In this document: piece after piece, positions 1-6,906 of the stretch
How positions within the stretch are numbered: the first letter of the stretch is position 1
How the letters are laid out: each line of letters starts with the position of its first letter
From: Polyangiaceae bacterium
Lineage (GTDB): Bacteria; Myxococcota_A; Polyangia; Polyangiales; Polyangiaceae
Reading direction: 5' to 3'
NCBI GenBank assembly: GCA_025937785.1
Contig: JAICQQ010000072.1
Location: 1 to 35,631 of the forward strand
DNA length: 35,631 nucleotides
Translations under genes and position numbers: made by a program
The notes under the pieces: generated by a model
The model's input: the letters and a program-made list of their open reading frames with translations, nothing else
Told to the model about the DNA's origin: nothing
Database searches by the model: none

Positions 1-165
1 GCTGATAACCTTGGCCTCAGGTGTCCAGCGCATAATGCTTTGGAAGCCGATCGCGACTACGGCGCAGGCTTCATGGCCCGAAAGCGTGCGCGGAAGGCGC
101 TGAAAGTCAGGGAACCACTCGCGCGATACATGCTGCGAGACGCCGTACGGGCGGCTTCCACCAGC
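1..165 (-). other. Possible 3'-partial ORF running off the left edge
   Basis: Read on the minus strand, the first ~165 bases stay open to the window edge and encode a protein-like stretch containing REWFPDFQRL and GFQSIMRWTPEAK. Its N-terminal side merges into the GC-rich repeat at about 180-290, and I see no convincing start or ribosome binding site. I do not recognise the family. It may be the end of a neighbouring gene, a relic, or a chance open frame, because the adjacent 800 bases are clearly gene debris. Confidence 0.2.
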
Positions 166-177
166 GTCGCGGCGAGC

Positions 178-290
178 GGCGCGAGGGAACCAGCGAGCGG
201 CCCGGGGCACCCAGCGAGCGGCGCGGGGACCAGCGAGCGGCGCGGGGGACCAGCGAGCGGCGCGGGGGACCAGCGAGCGGCGGGACGACT
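178..290. repeat. GC-rich tandem repeat, about 18-20 bp unit
   Basis: Five to six imperfect copies of a unit around ACCAGCGAGCGGCGCGG lie head to tail, varying by one or two bases in length and sequence. Unit length is not a strict multiple of three, so the array is unlikely to be maintained as coding sequence. It sits in a gene-free stretch immediately before two gene relics. Nothing else is seen between 1 and about 410. Confidence 0.7.
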
Positions 291-412
291 GGACTGCGGG
301 AGAGCGTGAGCGGCGTCAGGCCGCGGAGGGGGTGGGAACCGGGGGGGCCTTGGGGTGTCAGCGGCCGGGGCTGAAGACTCGTCGCCTCGAGTGCATGCTC
401 GCTGTTCGACTC

Positions 413-565
413 TCTGGCTCGTTTGCCATGGTGGCCCGCGGTGAGATCCACTTGAGCGGTCTCCACCGCCTGAAGGCGCACTTGACGCCCAAGAATCACG
501 AGCACGTGCTGGCGCTCGCCAAGCACAAGGCCATTCGCGAAATTCAAGAGCTCGTATCCATCTGA
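413..565 (+). pseudogene. Relic of an HNH-endonuclease-type gene (internal fragment)
   Basis: The frame reads MVARGEIHLSGLHRLKAHL followed by TPKNHEHVLALAKHK and AIREIQELVSI, then a TGA stop. This closely resembles the conserved region upstream of the HNH domain in a family of HNH endonucleases common in delta-proteobacterial/myxobacterial genomes, where it reads roughly 'G.IHLSGLHRLK.HLTPENH..LL..A..KSKREI.ELVA'. The N-terminal region before residue MVARG and the C-terminal HNH nuclease motif are both missing, so this is a fragment. The family assignment rests on remembered family patterns; that it is truncated is visible directly. Confidence 0.6.
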
Positions 566-996
566 GGCAGCAACGACGTCACGCGGCGATCGTGTGTGGC
601 GGCCGGCGGCGGTGTTTGGAGCGACATGAGTTGCGAGCAAGGTTGCTTCGATGGCAGCTGCCGCACCGACGGCACCATCGGACTGCCCGGCTTCGTGTCG
701 TGCTTGCAGACTCCTCCCATCACCAAGTGTCCGTCGAACCTGGGCTGCAACATCCACTCGTCCGTCTGCGGCACCTCCGGTTCACCCGGTGAGTTCACTG
801 CGACGGTCAGAACGACTGCGCGGCGGGCCAGCTCTGTTGCTACCGCGCACTCCCGGGCGGCAACCCCGCGCAGTGCTTCACGGGCAGCGTCTGCCCGGAC
901 GGAGGCTGGCGGCTAGTGTGCGACCCGCTGAACCCTTCCTGCAGCAGTTACAACCTAGCACACTCATCGGGGCTGGGTCTGTACACGTGCCCCTAG
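566..996 (+). pseudogene. Frameshifted, 5'-truncated Cys-rich secreted-type protein
   Basis: The upstream part (about 596-796) encodes a Cys-rich stretch with CEQGCFDGSC, a CPSNLGCN segment and VCGTSGSPGEF. At about position 797-799 the frame breaks. Moving by one base, the frame resumes as CDGQNDCAAGQLCCY, then AQCFTGSVCPDGG, and ends at TAG 994-996. Supplying one base after 'ttcac' would restore FTCDGQNDC, so a single-base deletion explains the break. The xxGQLCC pattern resembles Cys-rich repeats of secreted myxobacterial proteins. No signal peptide or start codon is visible because the 5' end abuts the HNH relic. It could be a decayed gene or, for the frameshift alone, an assembly error. 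Confidence 0.6.
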
Positions 997-1682
997 GGCC
1001 CCGAGGGGGGTGGCGGAACAACTGCCTCGACGCGGTGGACGTCCGGCGGAGGCACGAGCGCCATCGACCGATCGTGCGCCGCGCCGAACAGCCAGCACGC
1101 CAGCATGCTGCCTACGAGCGCCAGCAGCATGTCCCACTGCGCGTCCCACACGTCACCCTGGCTCCCGAGAAACGCCGTACCGGTGTCGCCGGCCACGACC
1201 AAGGTCACCCACCACTCGAGCAGCTCCCAAAATGCGGCGACCGCGAGCACCACACACTGGATCAAGAAGTACAGCCAGCCCCCACGCCGGAGCGGCGTCT
1301 GCCGGAGCAGCACTTCGCGCACCGTGAAGCACGGAAACACGCCGAGAGCCAGGTGACCAACGCGGTCGTAGTGATTGCGGCTCCAGCCGAAGGTGTCGCG
1401 CGCCCAGTTGCCGAGCGGCGTCTCGGCATAGGTGTACATGCCGCCGTAAATCAGGATGCACAAGTGCAAGAGCACGCCGGCATAAACCCAATGCGACAGC
1501 GGCAGCCGCGGGTAGAGGGCGACCAGGGCCGCGATGCCGAGCAGGCCAGGCCCGACCTCGAGCGCCCAAGACGTGTGACCCGCCGGCGGCGCCCAGGCGC
1601 TGGTAACACAAAGCACCCCGGCAACCCCGATCAACGCGAGGGGCAGCCGCGCGTGGGCACGCAGAGCAGGAGAGAGCGCCAT
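993..1682 (-). CDS. YjdF/DUF2238-family inner membrane protein
   Basis: A 229-residue integral membrane protein with about six hydrophobic segments. The family signature is clear: NHYDRVGHLALG at the end of the central loop, then FWELLEWW in a membrane helix, then FLGSQGDVWDAQWDML before the last helix. These match the conserved RxGH, ELxEWW and QGDVWDxQxDM blocks of the YjdF (DUF2238) family, whose biochemical role is unknown. The conserved acidic and His residues flanking helices suggest a buried polar site, but this is inference. The ATG at 1682 gives the usual family length. Its stop codon overlaps the stop of the Cys-rich relic on the other strand. A 93-bp gap separates it from the upstream PEPCK-like gene, so co-transcription is possible. 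Confidence 0.85.
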   Translation of the reverse strand: MALSPALRAHARLPLALIGVAGVLCVTSAWAPPAGHTSWALEVGPGLLGIAALVALYPRLPLSHWVYAGVLLHLCILIYGGMYTYAETPLGNWARDTFGWSRNHYDRVGHLALGVFPCFTVREVLLRQTPLRRGGWLYFLIQCVVLAVAAFWELLEWWVTLVVAGDTGTAFLGSQGDVWDAQWDMLLALVGSMLACWLFGAAHDRSMALVPPPDVHRVEAVVPPPPSGP

Positions 1683-1775
1683 CCCCGCGTCATAGCACCC
1701 GAACGCGCCGCCGAGGAGTTTCTGACGTACCCGATTGGGACCGGGCCCCTTGCACGGGAACCTCGACCGACGCTG

Positions 1776-2390
1776 CTAAGAGCTCACGGACCAGGTCGCG
1801 TCGTCTTCTGGAAAGTGGCAAACCAACAGGTGCTGGGCGGCATGGCTCAAGCAGACATGAAGTCCGCGACTGAACGCGTTGGATTCGCCGAGCACGTCCA
1901 AGGCTTCCCTGCCCATGCGGCCGCTGACCCCCATGCTCAGGATGCCGTGGTAGCTGTTGGTCAACTCGATCAAGACCCTGCCCTGCGGGAAGGCGGGATC
2001 ATCGACCACGTCCGGAACCACGTACAACGTGCCGGTACCCAACGAATCTCGGAGCAACCTCTCGAGTTTGCGATAGGCAACGCTCGGCGCCATCCAATGA
2101 CTGCCGGAGCCCGACTCAGCGCGGGTGGGCGTGCAGACGAAGGTGAGCCGGTCGAGCCCCTGCGCGCTGGCGAGCGGCAGCCCGCGGCGCACGTGTGAAG
2201 GCCGTTTGGACTCGCTCAACAGAGCGCCAGCCATGGCAGCCGAGGCGACGATCTGACGGCGTTCGGCCGCCGATCCGTCGCACCAAGCGACCTCTCGCGC
2301 CCGCGTCAGGCGAGCGATTTCCCCCACCCAGCCGAGGAGCGCGGCGTTGCACGTCAACGTGAGCGCGTGCGGCGTCACACCCGATTCCAA
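1776..2390 (-). CDS. Orphan N-terminal domain of GTP-type PEP carboxykinase
   Basis: About 204 residues matching only the N-terminal domain of GTP-dependent phosphoenolpyruvate carboxykinase. Family-like blocks appear in order: EVAWCDGSAAE (canonical VWCDGS), KRPSH, RLTFVC, HWMAPSVAY (canonical NWM.P), GTLYVVP, IELTNSY (canonical ELTDSPY), SGRMGREALDVLGE (canonical TRMG.AALD.LG) and HFPEDDATWS. The protein stops where full enzymes enter the oxaloacetate-binding GSGYGGN loop. The kinase-1a P-loop and the metal and GTP sites are therefore absent, and no continuation is visible downstream in any frame. Catalysis as PEPCK is not expected. It could be a decaying gene or a domain reused for ligand binding. 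The start is TTG 2390 or GTG 2378; an in-frame stop lies just upstream. It follows the HTH-EIIA gene by 20 bp and is probably co-transcribed. Confidence 0.7.
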   Translation of the reverse strand: MESGVTPHALTLTCNAALLGWVGEIARLTRAREVAWCDGSAAERRQIVASAAMAGALLSESKRPSHVRRGLPLASAQGLDRLTFVCTPTRAESGSGSHWMAPSVAYRKLERLLRDSLGTGTLYVVPDVVDDPAFPQGRVLIELTNSYHGILSMGVSGRMGREALDVLGESNAFSRGLHVCLSHAAQHLLVCHFPEDDATWSVSS

Positions 2391-2409
2391 CCTGACCTAG
2401 CGGTGACCA

Positions 2410-3117
2410 TCATTGCCTCGCGACGACCGGCTCCAGCCTGCGCTCCGCATCGGCCAGGCGCTGGTAGATCTGCGCTCCGCCTTCGGCTGCCAGCAGCGCA
2501 GGAACGACCTCGGGCTGCACGAGCATCTGAACCAGCTTGGACAACCACGGGAGATGAAGCTCGTCGTACTTGAGCCCCAAGACGAAGAACAGATGCGTGG
2601 GCTTGCCGTCGAGCGCATCGAAGTCCACGCCCTGCTTCGACCGCCCCAGGATCATGAAGGGCCGCGTCACCTGTTGCGGGTTGCGGCGCAGGGTGTGCAT
2701 GAACGCCAGCCCGTTCTCCATGGCGCTCGGCATCACGTTCTCGCGTTGCACGAGCGCCCCGACGAACCAGGTAGCCTCACGCACGAGCCCCAGCTGCTCG
2801 GCGTGGGCCGCTAACTCGACGACCACCGACAGTTTGCTCCGCGCCGCGAGCTCCGGCAGAACATGATTGGGTTCGAAGCAGCTGGCTAGCGTCAGCAGTC
2901 TACGGGGCTCCGCGGCCCCTGGCGGCTCGACGTACCGAGGAGTGATGCCGAGCATCTGATCGTCCAGCCAGGTGTCGATCATGGCTCGTCGAAAGCGCCA
3001 CTGATTGCCGACCTTCACACCAGGCAGCAGTCCGTCCTGCACCAACTTCAGGACCGTACGTTCATTCACGTTGAGGTACGTAGCCAGCTGCTTGATGGTC
3101 ATCAGGCGATCGTCCAT
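2410..3117 (-). CDS. Excisionase-type HTH fused to PTS EIIA (PtsN-like) domain
   Basis: A 235-residue protein. Residues about 5-52 are an excisionase/MerR-like helix-turn-helix (MTIKQLATYLNVNERTVLKL, then VGNQWRFRRAMIDTWL). Residues about 90-230 resemble PTS fructose/nitrogen-type EIIA. The segment SAMENGLAFMHTLRRNP carries the His at the phosphoacceptor position; the Pro normally preceding that His is Met here. The combination is known from planctomycetes and deltaproteobacteria and suggests a DNA-binding regulator reading phosphotransfer or metabolic state; this role is inferred. ATG 3117 is chosen because GGAG lies just upstream, whereas upstream in-frame codons lack family similarity. The orphan PEPCK-domain gene lies 20 bp downstream on the same strand. 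Confidence 0.75.
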   Translation of the reverse strand: MDDRLMTIKQLATYLNVNERTVLKLVQDGLLPGVKVGNQWRFRRAMIDTWLDDQMLGITPRYVEPPGAAEPRRLLTLASCFEPNHVLPELAARSKLSVVVELAAHAEQLGLVREATWFVGALVQRENVMPSAMENGLAFMHTLRRNPQQVTRPFMILGRSKQGVDFDALDGKPTHLFFVLGLKYDELHLPWLSKLVQMLVQPEVVPALLAAEGGAQIYQRLADAERRLEPVVARQ

Positions 3118-3136
3118 GGCGCTCTCCGTGAATCGA

Positions 3137-3823
3137 CTACGCCGCCCGAGGACCGTTCGACGGCGTGGAGCTCTCGCCGGCCCTGTCAGAAGGTGGGGGC
3201 CACGCACGCCCCGGCTCCTTCACCCAAATCTCCACGAAATCCGAACCCTTGGGCTCGCATTGTATGCACCGAAACCCTGGGGGCATGGCCCCGCCGTACC
3301 CATGATAGGTCGCCACGCGCGTGCCCAAGGGGGTTTCTGCCAGCCGTGCCCTGGTGAATCGAATGTATCTCTCACTGAGCGCCGGGGAGAACGAGATCGA
3401 CTGATCGATCGCCCCGGACAAGCCCTCGTTGTATTCCGAGAACGGATTGAAAAGGTAGAAGGCATTGAACGCGCGCCAGTCGACGGAGGTGATATTGCCG
3501 TGGATGAAGCTCGCACGCGGAGCACCCCAGTGATCCGCAGCCGCGCGAGCCACTTCGATCAGATCCGCGCGCTGCTCGATCCCCGAAAAAGTGCCGCGCG
3601 TCGTCAGCGCGCCCACGATGCAGAACTTGCCAGCCCCAGACCCGATGTCGAGGACACGCGTATCGTCATCGGTGACTAGAAGCTCGGCGGCAAGCCGCGC
3701 GACCTCTACGGGGGTCCAGTGGCGTCGGCTGTGACGACGAACCCACTCCGGGTAGCAGCGGTCGAACACGGTGTCGGGGTCGTCGCCCGACGCCAGTGAC
3801 GATACGAGGGCGCGGCCAGTCAT
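3137..3823 (-). CDS. Class I SAM-dependent methyltransferase
   Basis: A Rossmann-fold methyltransferase of about 228 residues. Motif I is TRVLDIGSGAGKFCI, followed by FSGIEQRADLIEVA (acidic residue at the end of strand 2), then ASFIHGNI (motif II) and NAFYLFNPF, whose NPF resembles the N/D-P-P-Y/F motif IV. An N-terminal segment with PEWVRRHSRRHWTPVEVA precedes it. The substrate cannot be named; the layout is similar to small-molecule and protein methyltransferases lacking a separate target domain. The ATG at 3823 has AAGGGGA about 10 bp upstream and is preferred to a TTG at 3889. Only 19 bp separate its stop from the start of the HTH-EIIA gene, so these minus-strand genes likely form one transcription unit. 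Confidence 0.7.
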   Translation of the reverse strand: MTGRALVSSLASGDDPDTVFDRCYPEWVRRHSRRHWTPVEVARLAAELLVTDDDTRVLDIGSGAGKFCIVGALTTRGTFSGIEQRADLIEVARAAADHWGAPRASFIHGNITSVDWRAFNAFYLFNPFSEYNEGLSGAIDQSISFSPALSERYIRFTRARLAETPLGTRVATYHGYGGAMPPGFRCIQCEPKGSDFVEIWVKEPGRAWPPPSDRAGESSTPSNGPRAA

Positions 3824-4328
3824 CAGCGTCGGGTCCCCTTCGCGCACAGCCGGAGCTCGCACACGGCACAGGGATTTCTCACGGAACAAGAGAGGTGTGT
3901 CGGGCCAGACAAGGTCTTTGCGAGGGCTCCTCGGCTCCCGGCTCGTGACCGAGGCAGTGGTAGGTTCACGGGTGAGTTCTAGGAATCGAACGTATTTCTA
4001 CGTAATCTGGCGTAACGTGTCAACCAGAAACCTGGTGGCCGGCTCGAGCGGGCGCCTGCCCGGCGCGACCTTGGGCCCGGGGCATCATCGTTCACACACC
4101 GGTGCTGGCGGATTTTGAACGCGAGTCTACGTCACCCCGAACTTCTGCGCGCGCCGGCATCTGGCCGCAGCGAGCGGCGTGCTCACCAGAAACGCAAAAG
4201 CCGACGTTTGTGGGCGAAATGCACCAGAGCCCGCACCGCAGACGGTCCTCGCGAACGCTCGTGCGCGGGCCTTCGCGCGGTCGTCGTGCTGACTTGAGGC
4301 CACGCGCTGGTGCAGGTAAAAGTCCACG
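3824..4328. other. Intergenic region between divergent methyltransferase and antiporter genes
   Basis: About 500 bases without a supported gene. A locally AT-richer patch at 3975-4030 contains TACGTA and may carry promoter elements for either neighbour, but no clear -35/-10 pair is assigned. The remaining open frames have no family resemblance. Confidence 0.5.
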
Positions 4329-5603
4329 ATGGACCTGTTTCAGATCAGCGCTGCGTTGCTGTCCCTCGCGGCCATCTTCAGCTATCTCAATCATCGTTTC
4401 GTGAGGTTGCCGACCACGATCGGCTTGATGCTGATCGCGATGGGAAGCTCGTTGCTGCTGATCGCCATCGGAGAGGTCCTGCCTGCGGTACAGGCGGGCG
4501 CAGAGCGGTTCTTGTCCGGCGTCGACTTCAACAAGACGTTGATGCAAGGCATGCTGGGATTTCTGCTGTTCGCAGCAGCGCTGCACGTCAACCTGGCGGA
4601 TCTGAAACAGCAGCGGACCGTGATTGGTTTTCTCGCCAGCGCCGGTGTGCTCGTGTCCACGGTGCTGGTGGGCGGCATGGCCTACTTTTTGTTGAACCTG
4701 ATGGGCGTGCAGGTTCAGTTTCTGTACTGCTTGCTGTTCGGCGCTCTGATCTCGCCAACGGATCCCATCGCGGTGTTGGGCATCTTGAAACACGTCGGCG
4801 CGCCGAAGGAGTTGGAGATGAAGATCGCGGGCGAGTCGCTGTTCAATGACGGCGTCGCCGTGGTGGCATTTCTCGGTCTGCTCGAGATCGCTTCGGGTGC
4901 GATGGGGTTCGACGTACAACGCCTCACGCTGCTGTTCGCGCAAGAGGCTGTCGGCGGCGTGCTCTTCGGTTTGCTTCTCGGATGGGTCGCCCTGAAAATG
5001 CTGCGCAGCGTCGACGACTACAAGGTCGAAGTGCTGCTGTCACTCGCCACGGCAGCTGGTGGCTATGCGCTTGCTTATGCCATTCACGTCTCCGGCCCGA
5101 TCGCGATGGTGGTGGCCGGCCTGTTCATCGGCAACGAAGGCCGCGCCGGCGTGATGAGTGAGAAGACGCGCGAGCACTTGGACGACTTCTGGGAGCTGAT
5201 GGACGAGATCCTGAACGCCGTGCTCTTCGTATTGATTGGCCTCGAGCTTCTGATCATCTCGTTCAACGGTATGAGCTTGATCGCCGGGGTGCTGGCGTTT
5301 CCGGTCGTGATCCTCGCGCGTTTCATCGCGGTCGCGCTGCCGGTCAGCCTGCTGCGCAGGTACCGTGTCTTTTCACCCGGCGCGATCCGCATCTTGACCT
5401 GGGGCGGGTTGCGCGGCGGCGTCTCGGTCGCGCTTGCGCTCTCGATTCCCGCCCAACTGGCCGACGGTACCCTGGTGGCAGAGCGCGAAATCTTGCTGAC
5501 CATCACCTATGTGGTGGTCGTGGTTTCGGTGGTCGGGCAAGGCCTGACCATTGGCCCGTTGGTGCGGCGTTCGATCGCTCGGGCAGCGCCGGAGCCGGCA
5601 TAG
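4329..5603 (+). CDS. CPA1-type Na+(K+)/H+ antiporter (NhaP family)
   Basis: A 424-residue polytopic membrane protein with about 12 transmembrane segments and no large cytosolic tail. Diagnostic residues are SPTDPIAVLGILK (the TD-P unwound helix), GESLFNDGVAVVAF (the ND ion-binding pair), the late helix VLIGLELL and WGGLRGGVSVALALSIP near the C-terminus, all hallmarks of the CPA1 cation:proton antiporters. It should exchange cytosolic Na+ or K+ for external H+ and serve pH and salt homeostasis; cation selectivity cannot be read from the sequence. The start at ATG 4329 begins directly with a hydrophobic helix. It is monocistronic: about 500 bp precede it and the next gene has its own promoter. 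Confidence 0.92.
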   Translation: MDLFQISAALLSLAAIFSYLNHRFVRLPTTIGLMLIAMGSSLLLIAIGEVLPAVQAGAERFLSGVDFNKTLMQGMLGFLLFAAALHVNLADLKQQRTVIGFLASAGVLVSTVLVGGMAYFLLNLMGVQVQFLYCLLFGALISPTDPIAVLGILKHVGAPKELEMKIAGESLFNDGVAVVAFLGLLEIASGAMGFDVQRLTLLFAQEAVGGVLFGLLLGWVALKMLRSVDDYKVEVLLSLATAAGGYALAYAIHVSGPIAMVVAGLFIGNEGRAGVMSEKTREHLDDFWELMDEILNAVLFVLIGLELLIISFNGMSLIAGVLAFPVVILARFIAVALPVSLLRRYRVFSPGAIRILTWGGLRGGVSVALALSIPAQLADGTLVAEREILLTITYVVVVVSVVGQGLTIGPLVRRSIARAAPEPA

Positions 5604-5735
5604 CATCACCCGGCGGGCCTGGTACACCCTCGAAGAGCACCTCGGTCGGCGCAGATTCTGCAGGAAGTAACCCCTGCCGCGTCTCTTTCACCTGAAACCT
5701 TGGCGCGCTCCGCTGATTCCGTGGGCGCGCACGCC

Positions 5736-5750
5736 TGGCACGCATCCTGC
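5736..5750 (+). promoter_or_regulatory. Sigma-54 type -24/-12 promoter
   Basis: The sequence TGGCACG-CATC-CTGC matches the sigma-54 consensus TGGCACG-N4-TTGC except for one C-for-T. The invariant GG and GC are at the correct 10-bp separation. Predicted transcription starts near 5762, about 58 nt before the small ORF at 5820. The 130 bases upstream would be the place for activator binding sites; I did not identify a clear inverted repeat there. It would drive the small ORF, cupin and DUF488 genes. Sigma-54 promoters are common in myxobacteria. Confidence 0.6.
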
Positions 5751-5819
5751 CTCGTGCAGCAGCTATGTCATCACGCTCGCACGAGCTCGAGAACGCCATC
5801 CCCTTCCCACGAGCGCACC

Positions 5820-6014
5820 ATGCAGGATAACGAAATGGCCCCATGGGCGAAGGATCAGCGACGTCGTGAACATCACGACGCTGCACTCGACGTGCCCTCG
5901 CCGTCGATGACCCAGCGGGCAACTTCGATCGACCCGTTGGATCCACGCACCCTCTCCCGCTGGGAGGACGATGGTGGCTACGTTCCAGCAGTGCAGCGGA
6001 GCGCGCCATGCTGA
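5820..6014 (+). CDS. Small hypothetical protein, translationally coupled to the cupin gene
   Basis: A 64-residue, polar protein without a signal peptide or membrane segment. Its second half contains SIDPLDPRTLSRWEDDGG, which looks like a folded or conserved motif rather than random coding. The first ATG after the predicted sigma-54 start is 5820; the in-frame frame extends upstream to 5700, beyond the promoter, so the shorter form is preferred. Its stop overlaps the start of the cupin gene (ATGCTGA), a common arrangement for translational coupling, and this is the main reason to believe it is expressed. No family is recognised. The ribosome binding site is weak. Confidence 0.5.
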   Translation: MQDNEMAPWAKDQRRREHHDAALDVPSPSMTQRATSIDPLDPRTLSRWEDDGGYVPAVQRSAPC

Positions 6015-6373
6015 ACACACCCACGGTACCAGACCACGGCGTGAGCTTCGATCTCGCGACCGTCGCTCGCGAGCTACGTGCTGAAGCGCCCTATCTGCAC
6101 GGAGGCCAGACGGCTCGAACACTCATCCGAACCCCAGATCTTCGCGTCGTCGTCGTCGCGATCCAAGCCGGAAAGACGATTGCCGAACATCACGCGAGCG
6201 TGACTGCCACAGTGCAGACCCTTTCCGGACGCATCCACGTCCAGCTCCCGGACCGTCGCGTGGACGTTCCGGAAGGACAGCTTCTAGTACTGGGAGCGGG
6301 TCTGTCGCATGACGTCCATGCGGACGTGGACAGCACCCTACTCCTGACGCTGGGCTGGCCCGCAACCAAGTAG
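6008..6373 (+). CDS. Small single-domain cupin protein
   Basis: A 121-residue protein with a single cupin-like beta-barrel. The first motif region reads VVVVAIQAGKTIAEHHASV (a G...H-H pattern) followed by TLSGRIHVQL; the second motif is DVPEGQLLVLGAGLSHDVHADVD (a P-G...H-x-V pattern). The paired His residues HH and H suggest a bound metal. Substrate and reaction, if any, cannot be inferred; small cupins of this kind often accompany stress or redox genes. It overlaps the stop of the upstream small ORF by 7 bp and is followed after 20 bp by the DUF488 gene, so all three are likely one sigma-54-dependent operon. Confidence 0.75.
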   Translation: MLNTPTVPDHGVSFDLATVARELRAEAPYLHGGQTARTLIRTPDLRVVVVAIQAGKTIAEHHASVTATVQTLSGRIHVQLPDRRVDVPEGQLLVLGAGLSHDVHADVDSTLLLTLGWPATK

Positions 6374-6393
6374 CCCCGAACTTCAAGGTAGCA

Positions 6394-6768
6394 GTGAGAG
6401 TGACGGTGAAAGTGAAGCGGGTTTACGACGTCCCCGCGCGTTCGGATGGGCGCCGCGTACTCGTCGATCGGATCTGGCCCCGAGGTCTCTCCAAAGAGGA
6501 CGCAAACCTCGATGCCTGGCTCAAGGACCTCGCCCCCAGCGCCGAGCTCCGCAAGTGGTTTGGTCATGATCCGTCGAAGTGGAGTGCGTTCAAGCGCAAG
6601 TACTTTCGGGAGCTCGACCAGCACGCGAGCGTGATCGAGCAGCTCCTCACCTCCCCCCGCCGCACCACGACACTGCTCTTCGCAGCCACCGACCGCGAGC
6701 ACAACAACGCCGTGGCGCTGAAAGAGTACCTAGAAAAGCAGCACTCAGGCCTGCCCCAACCGAGCTGA
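6394..6768 (+). CDS. DUF488 family protein
   Basis: A 124-residue YeaO-like DUF488 protein. Visible family blocks are VKRVYDVP near the start, VDRIWPRGLSKEDA with the signature R-x-WPRG, DLAPSAELRKWFGHDPSKW with the conserved W-F-x-H-D, and FKRKYFREL. The family occurs in many bacteria next to stress genes; its biochemical function is not established. Several GTG codons (6394, 6400, 6406) could start it. GTG 6394 has AAGG about 6 bp upstream and is used here. It is the last gene of the predicted sigma-54 operon; 138 bp separate it from polX. Confidence 0.8.
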   Translation: MRVTVKVKRVYDVPARSDGRRVLVDRIWPRGLSKEDANLDAWLKDLAPSAELRKWFGHDPSKWSAFKRKYFRELDQHASVIEQLLTSPRRTTTLLFAATDREHNNAVALKEYLEKQHSGLPQPS

Positions 6769-6906
6769 CTGACGCAGACTCGTCCTCGCCCACGAGTTCC
6801 AAGCGGCGCGCGGCACCATCGGCCGAAGCTCGGTGCCGATACCTGGGGGACCGGCGGCGAGGCCACGCTGGTCCGAGGCTTGGCTTCCTGGCATTGGAGA
6901 TGCAAC

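Noticed and set aside
651..2198. 515-residue plus-strand frame across the YjdF and PEPCK-like genes
   Set aside because: Antisense to recognised genes and Arg/Pro-rich, typical of GC-rich shadow frames.
4092..4943. Long minus-strand open frame opposite the antiporter
   Set aside because: It is the shadow of the antiporter gene; its Gln/His-rich product has no family resemblance.
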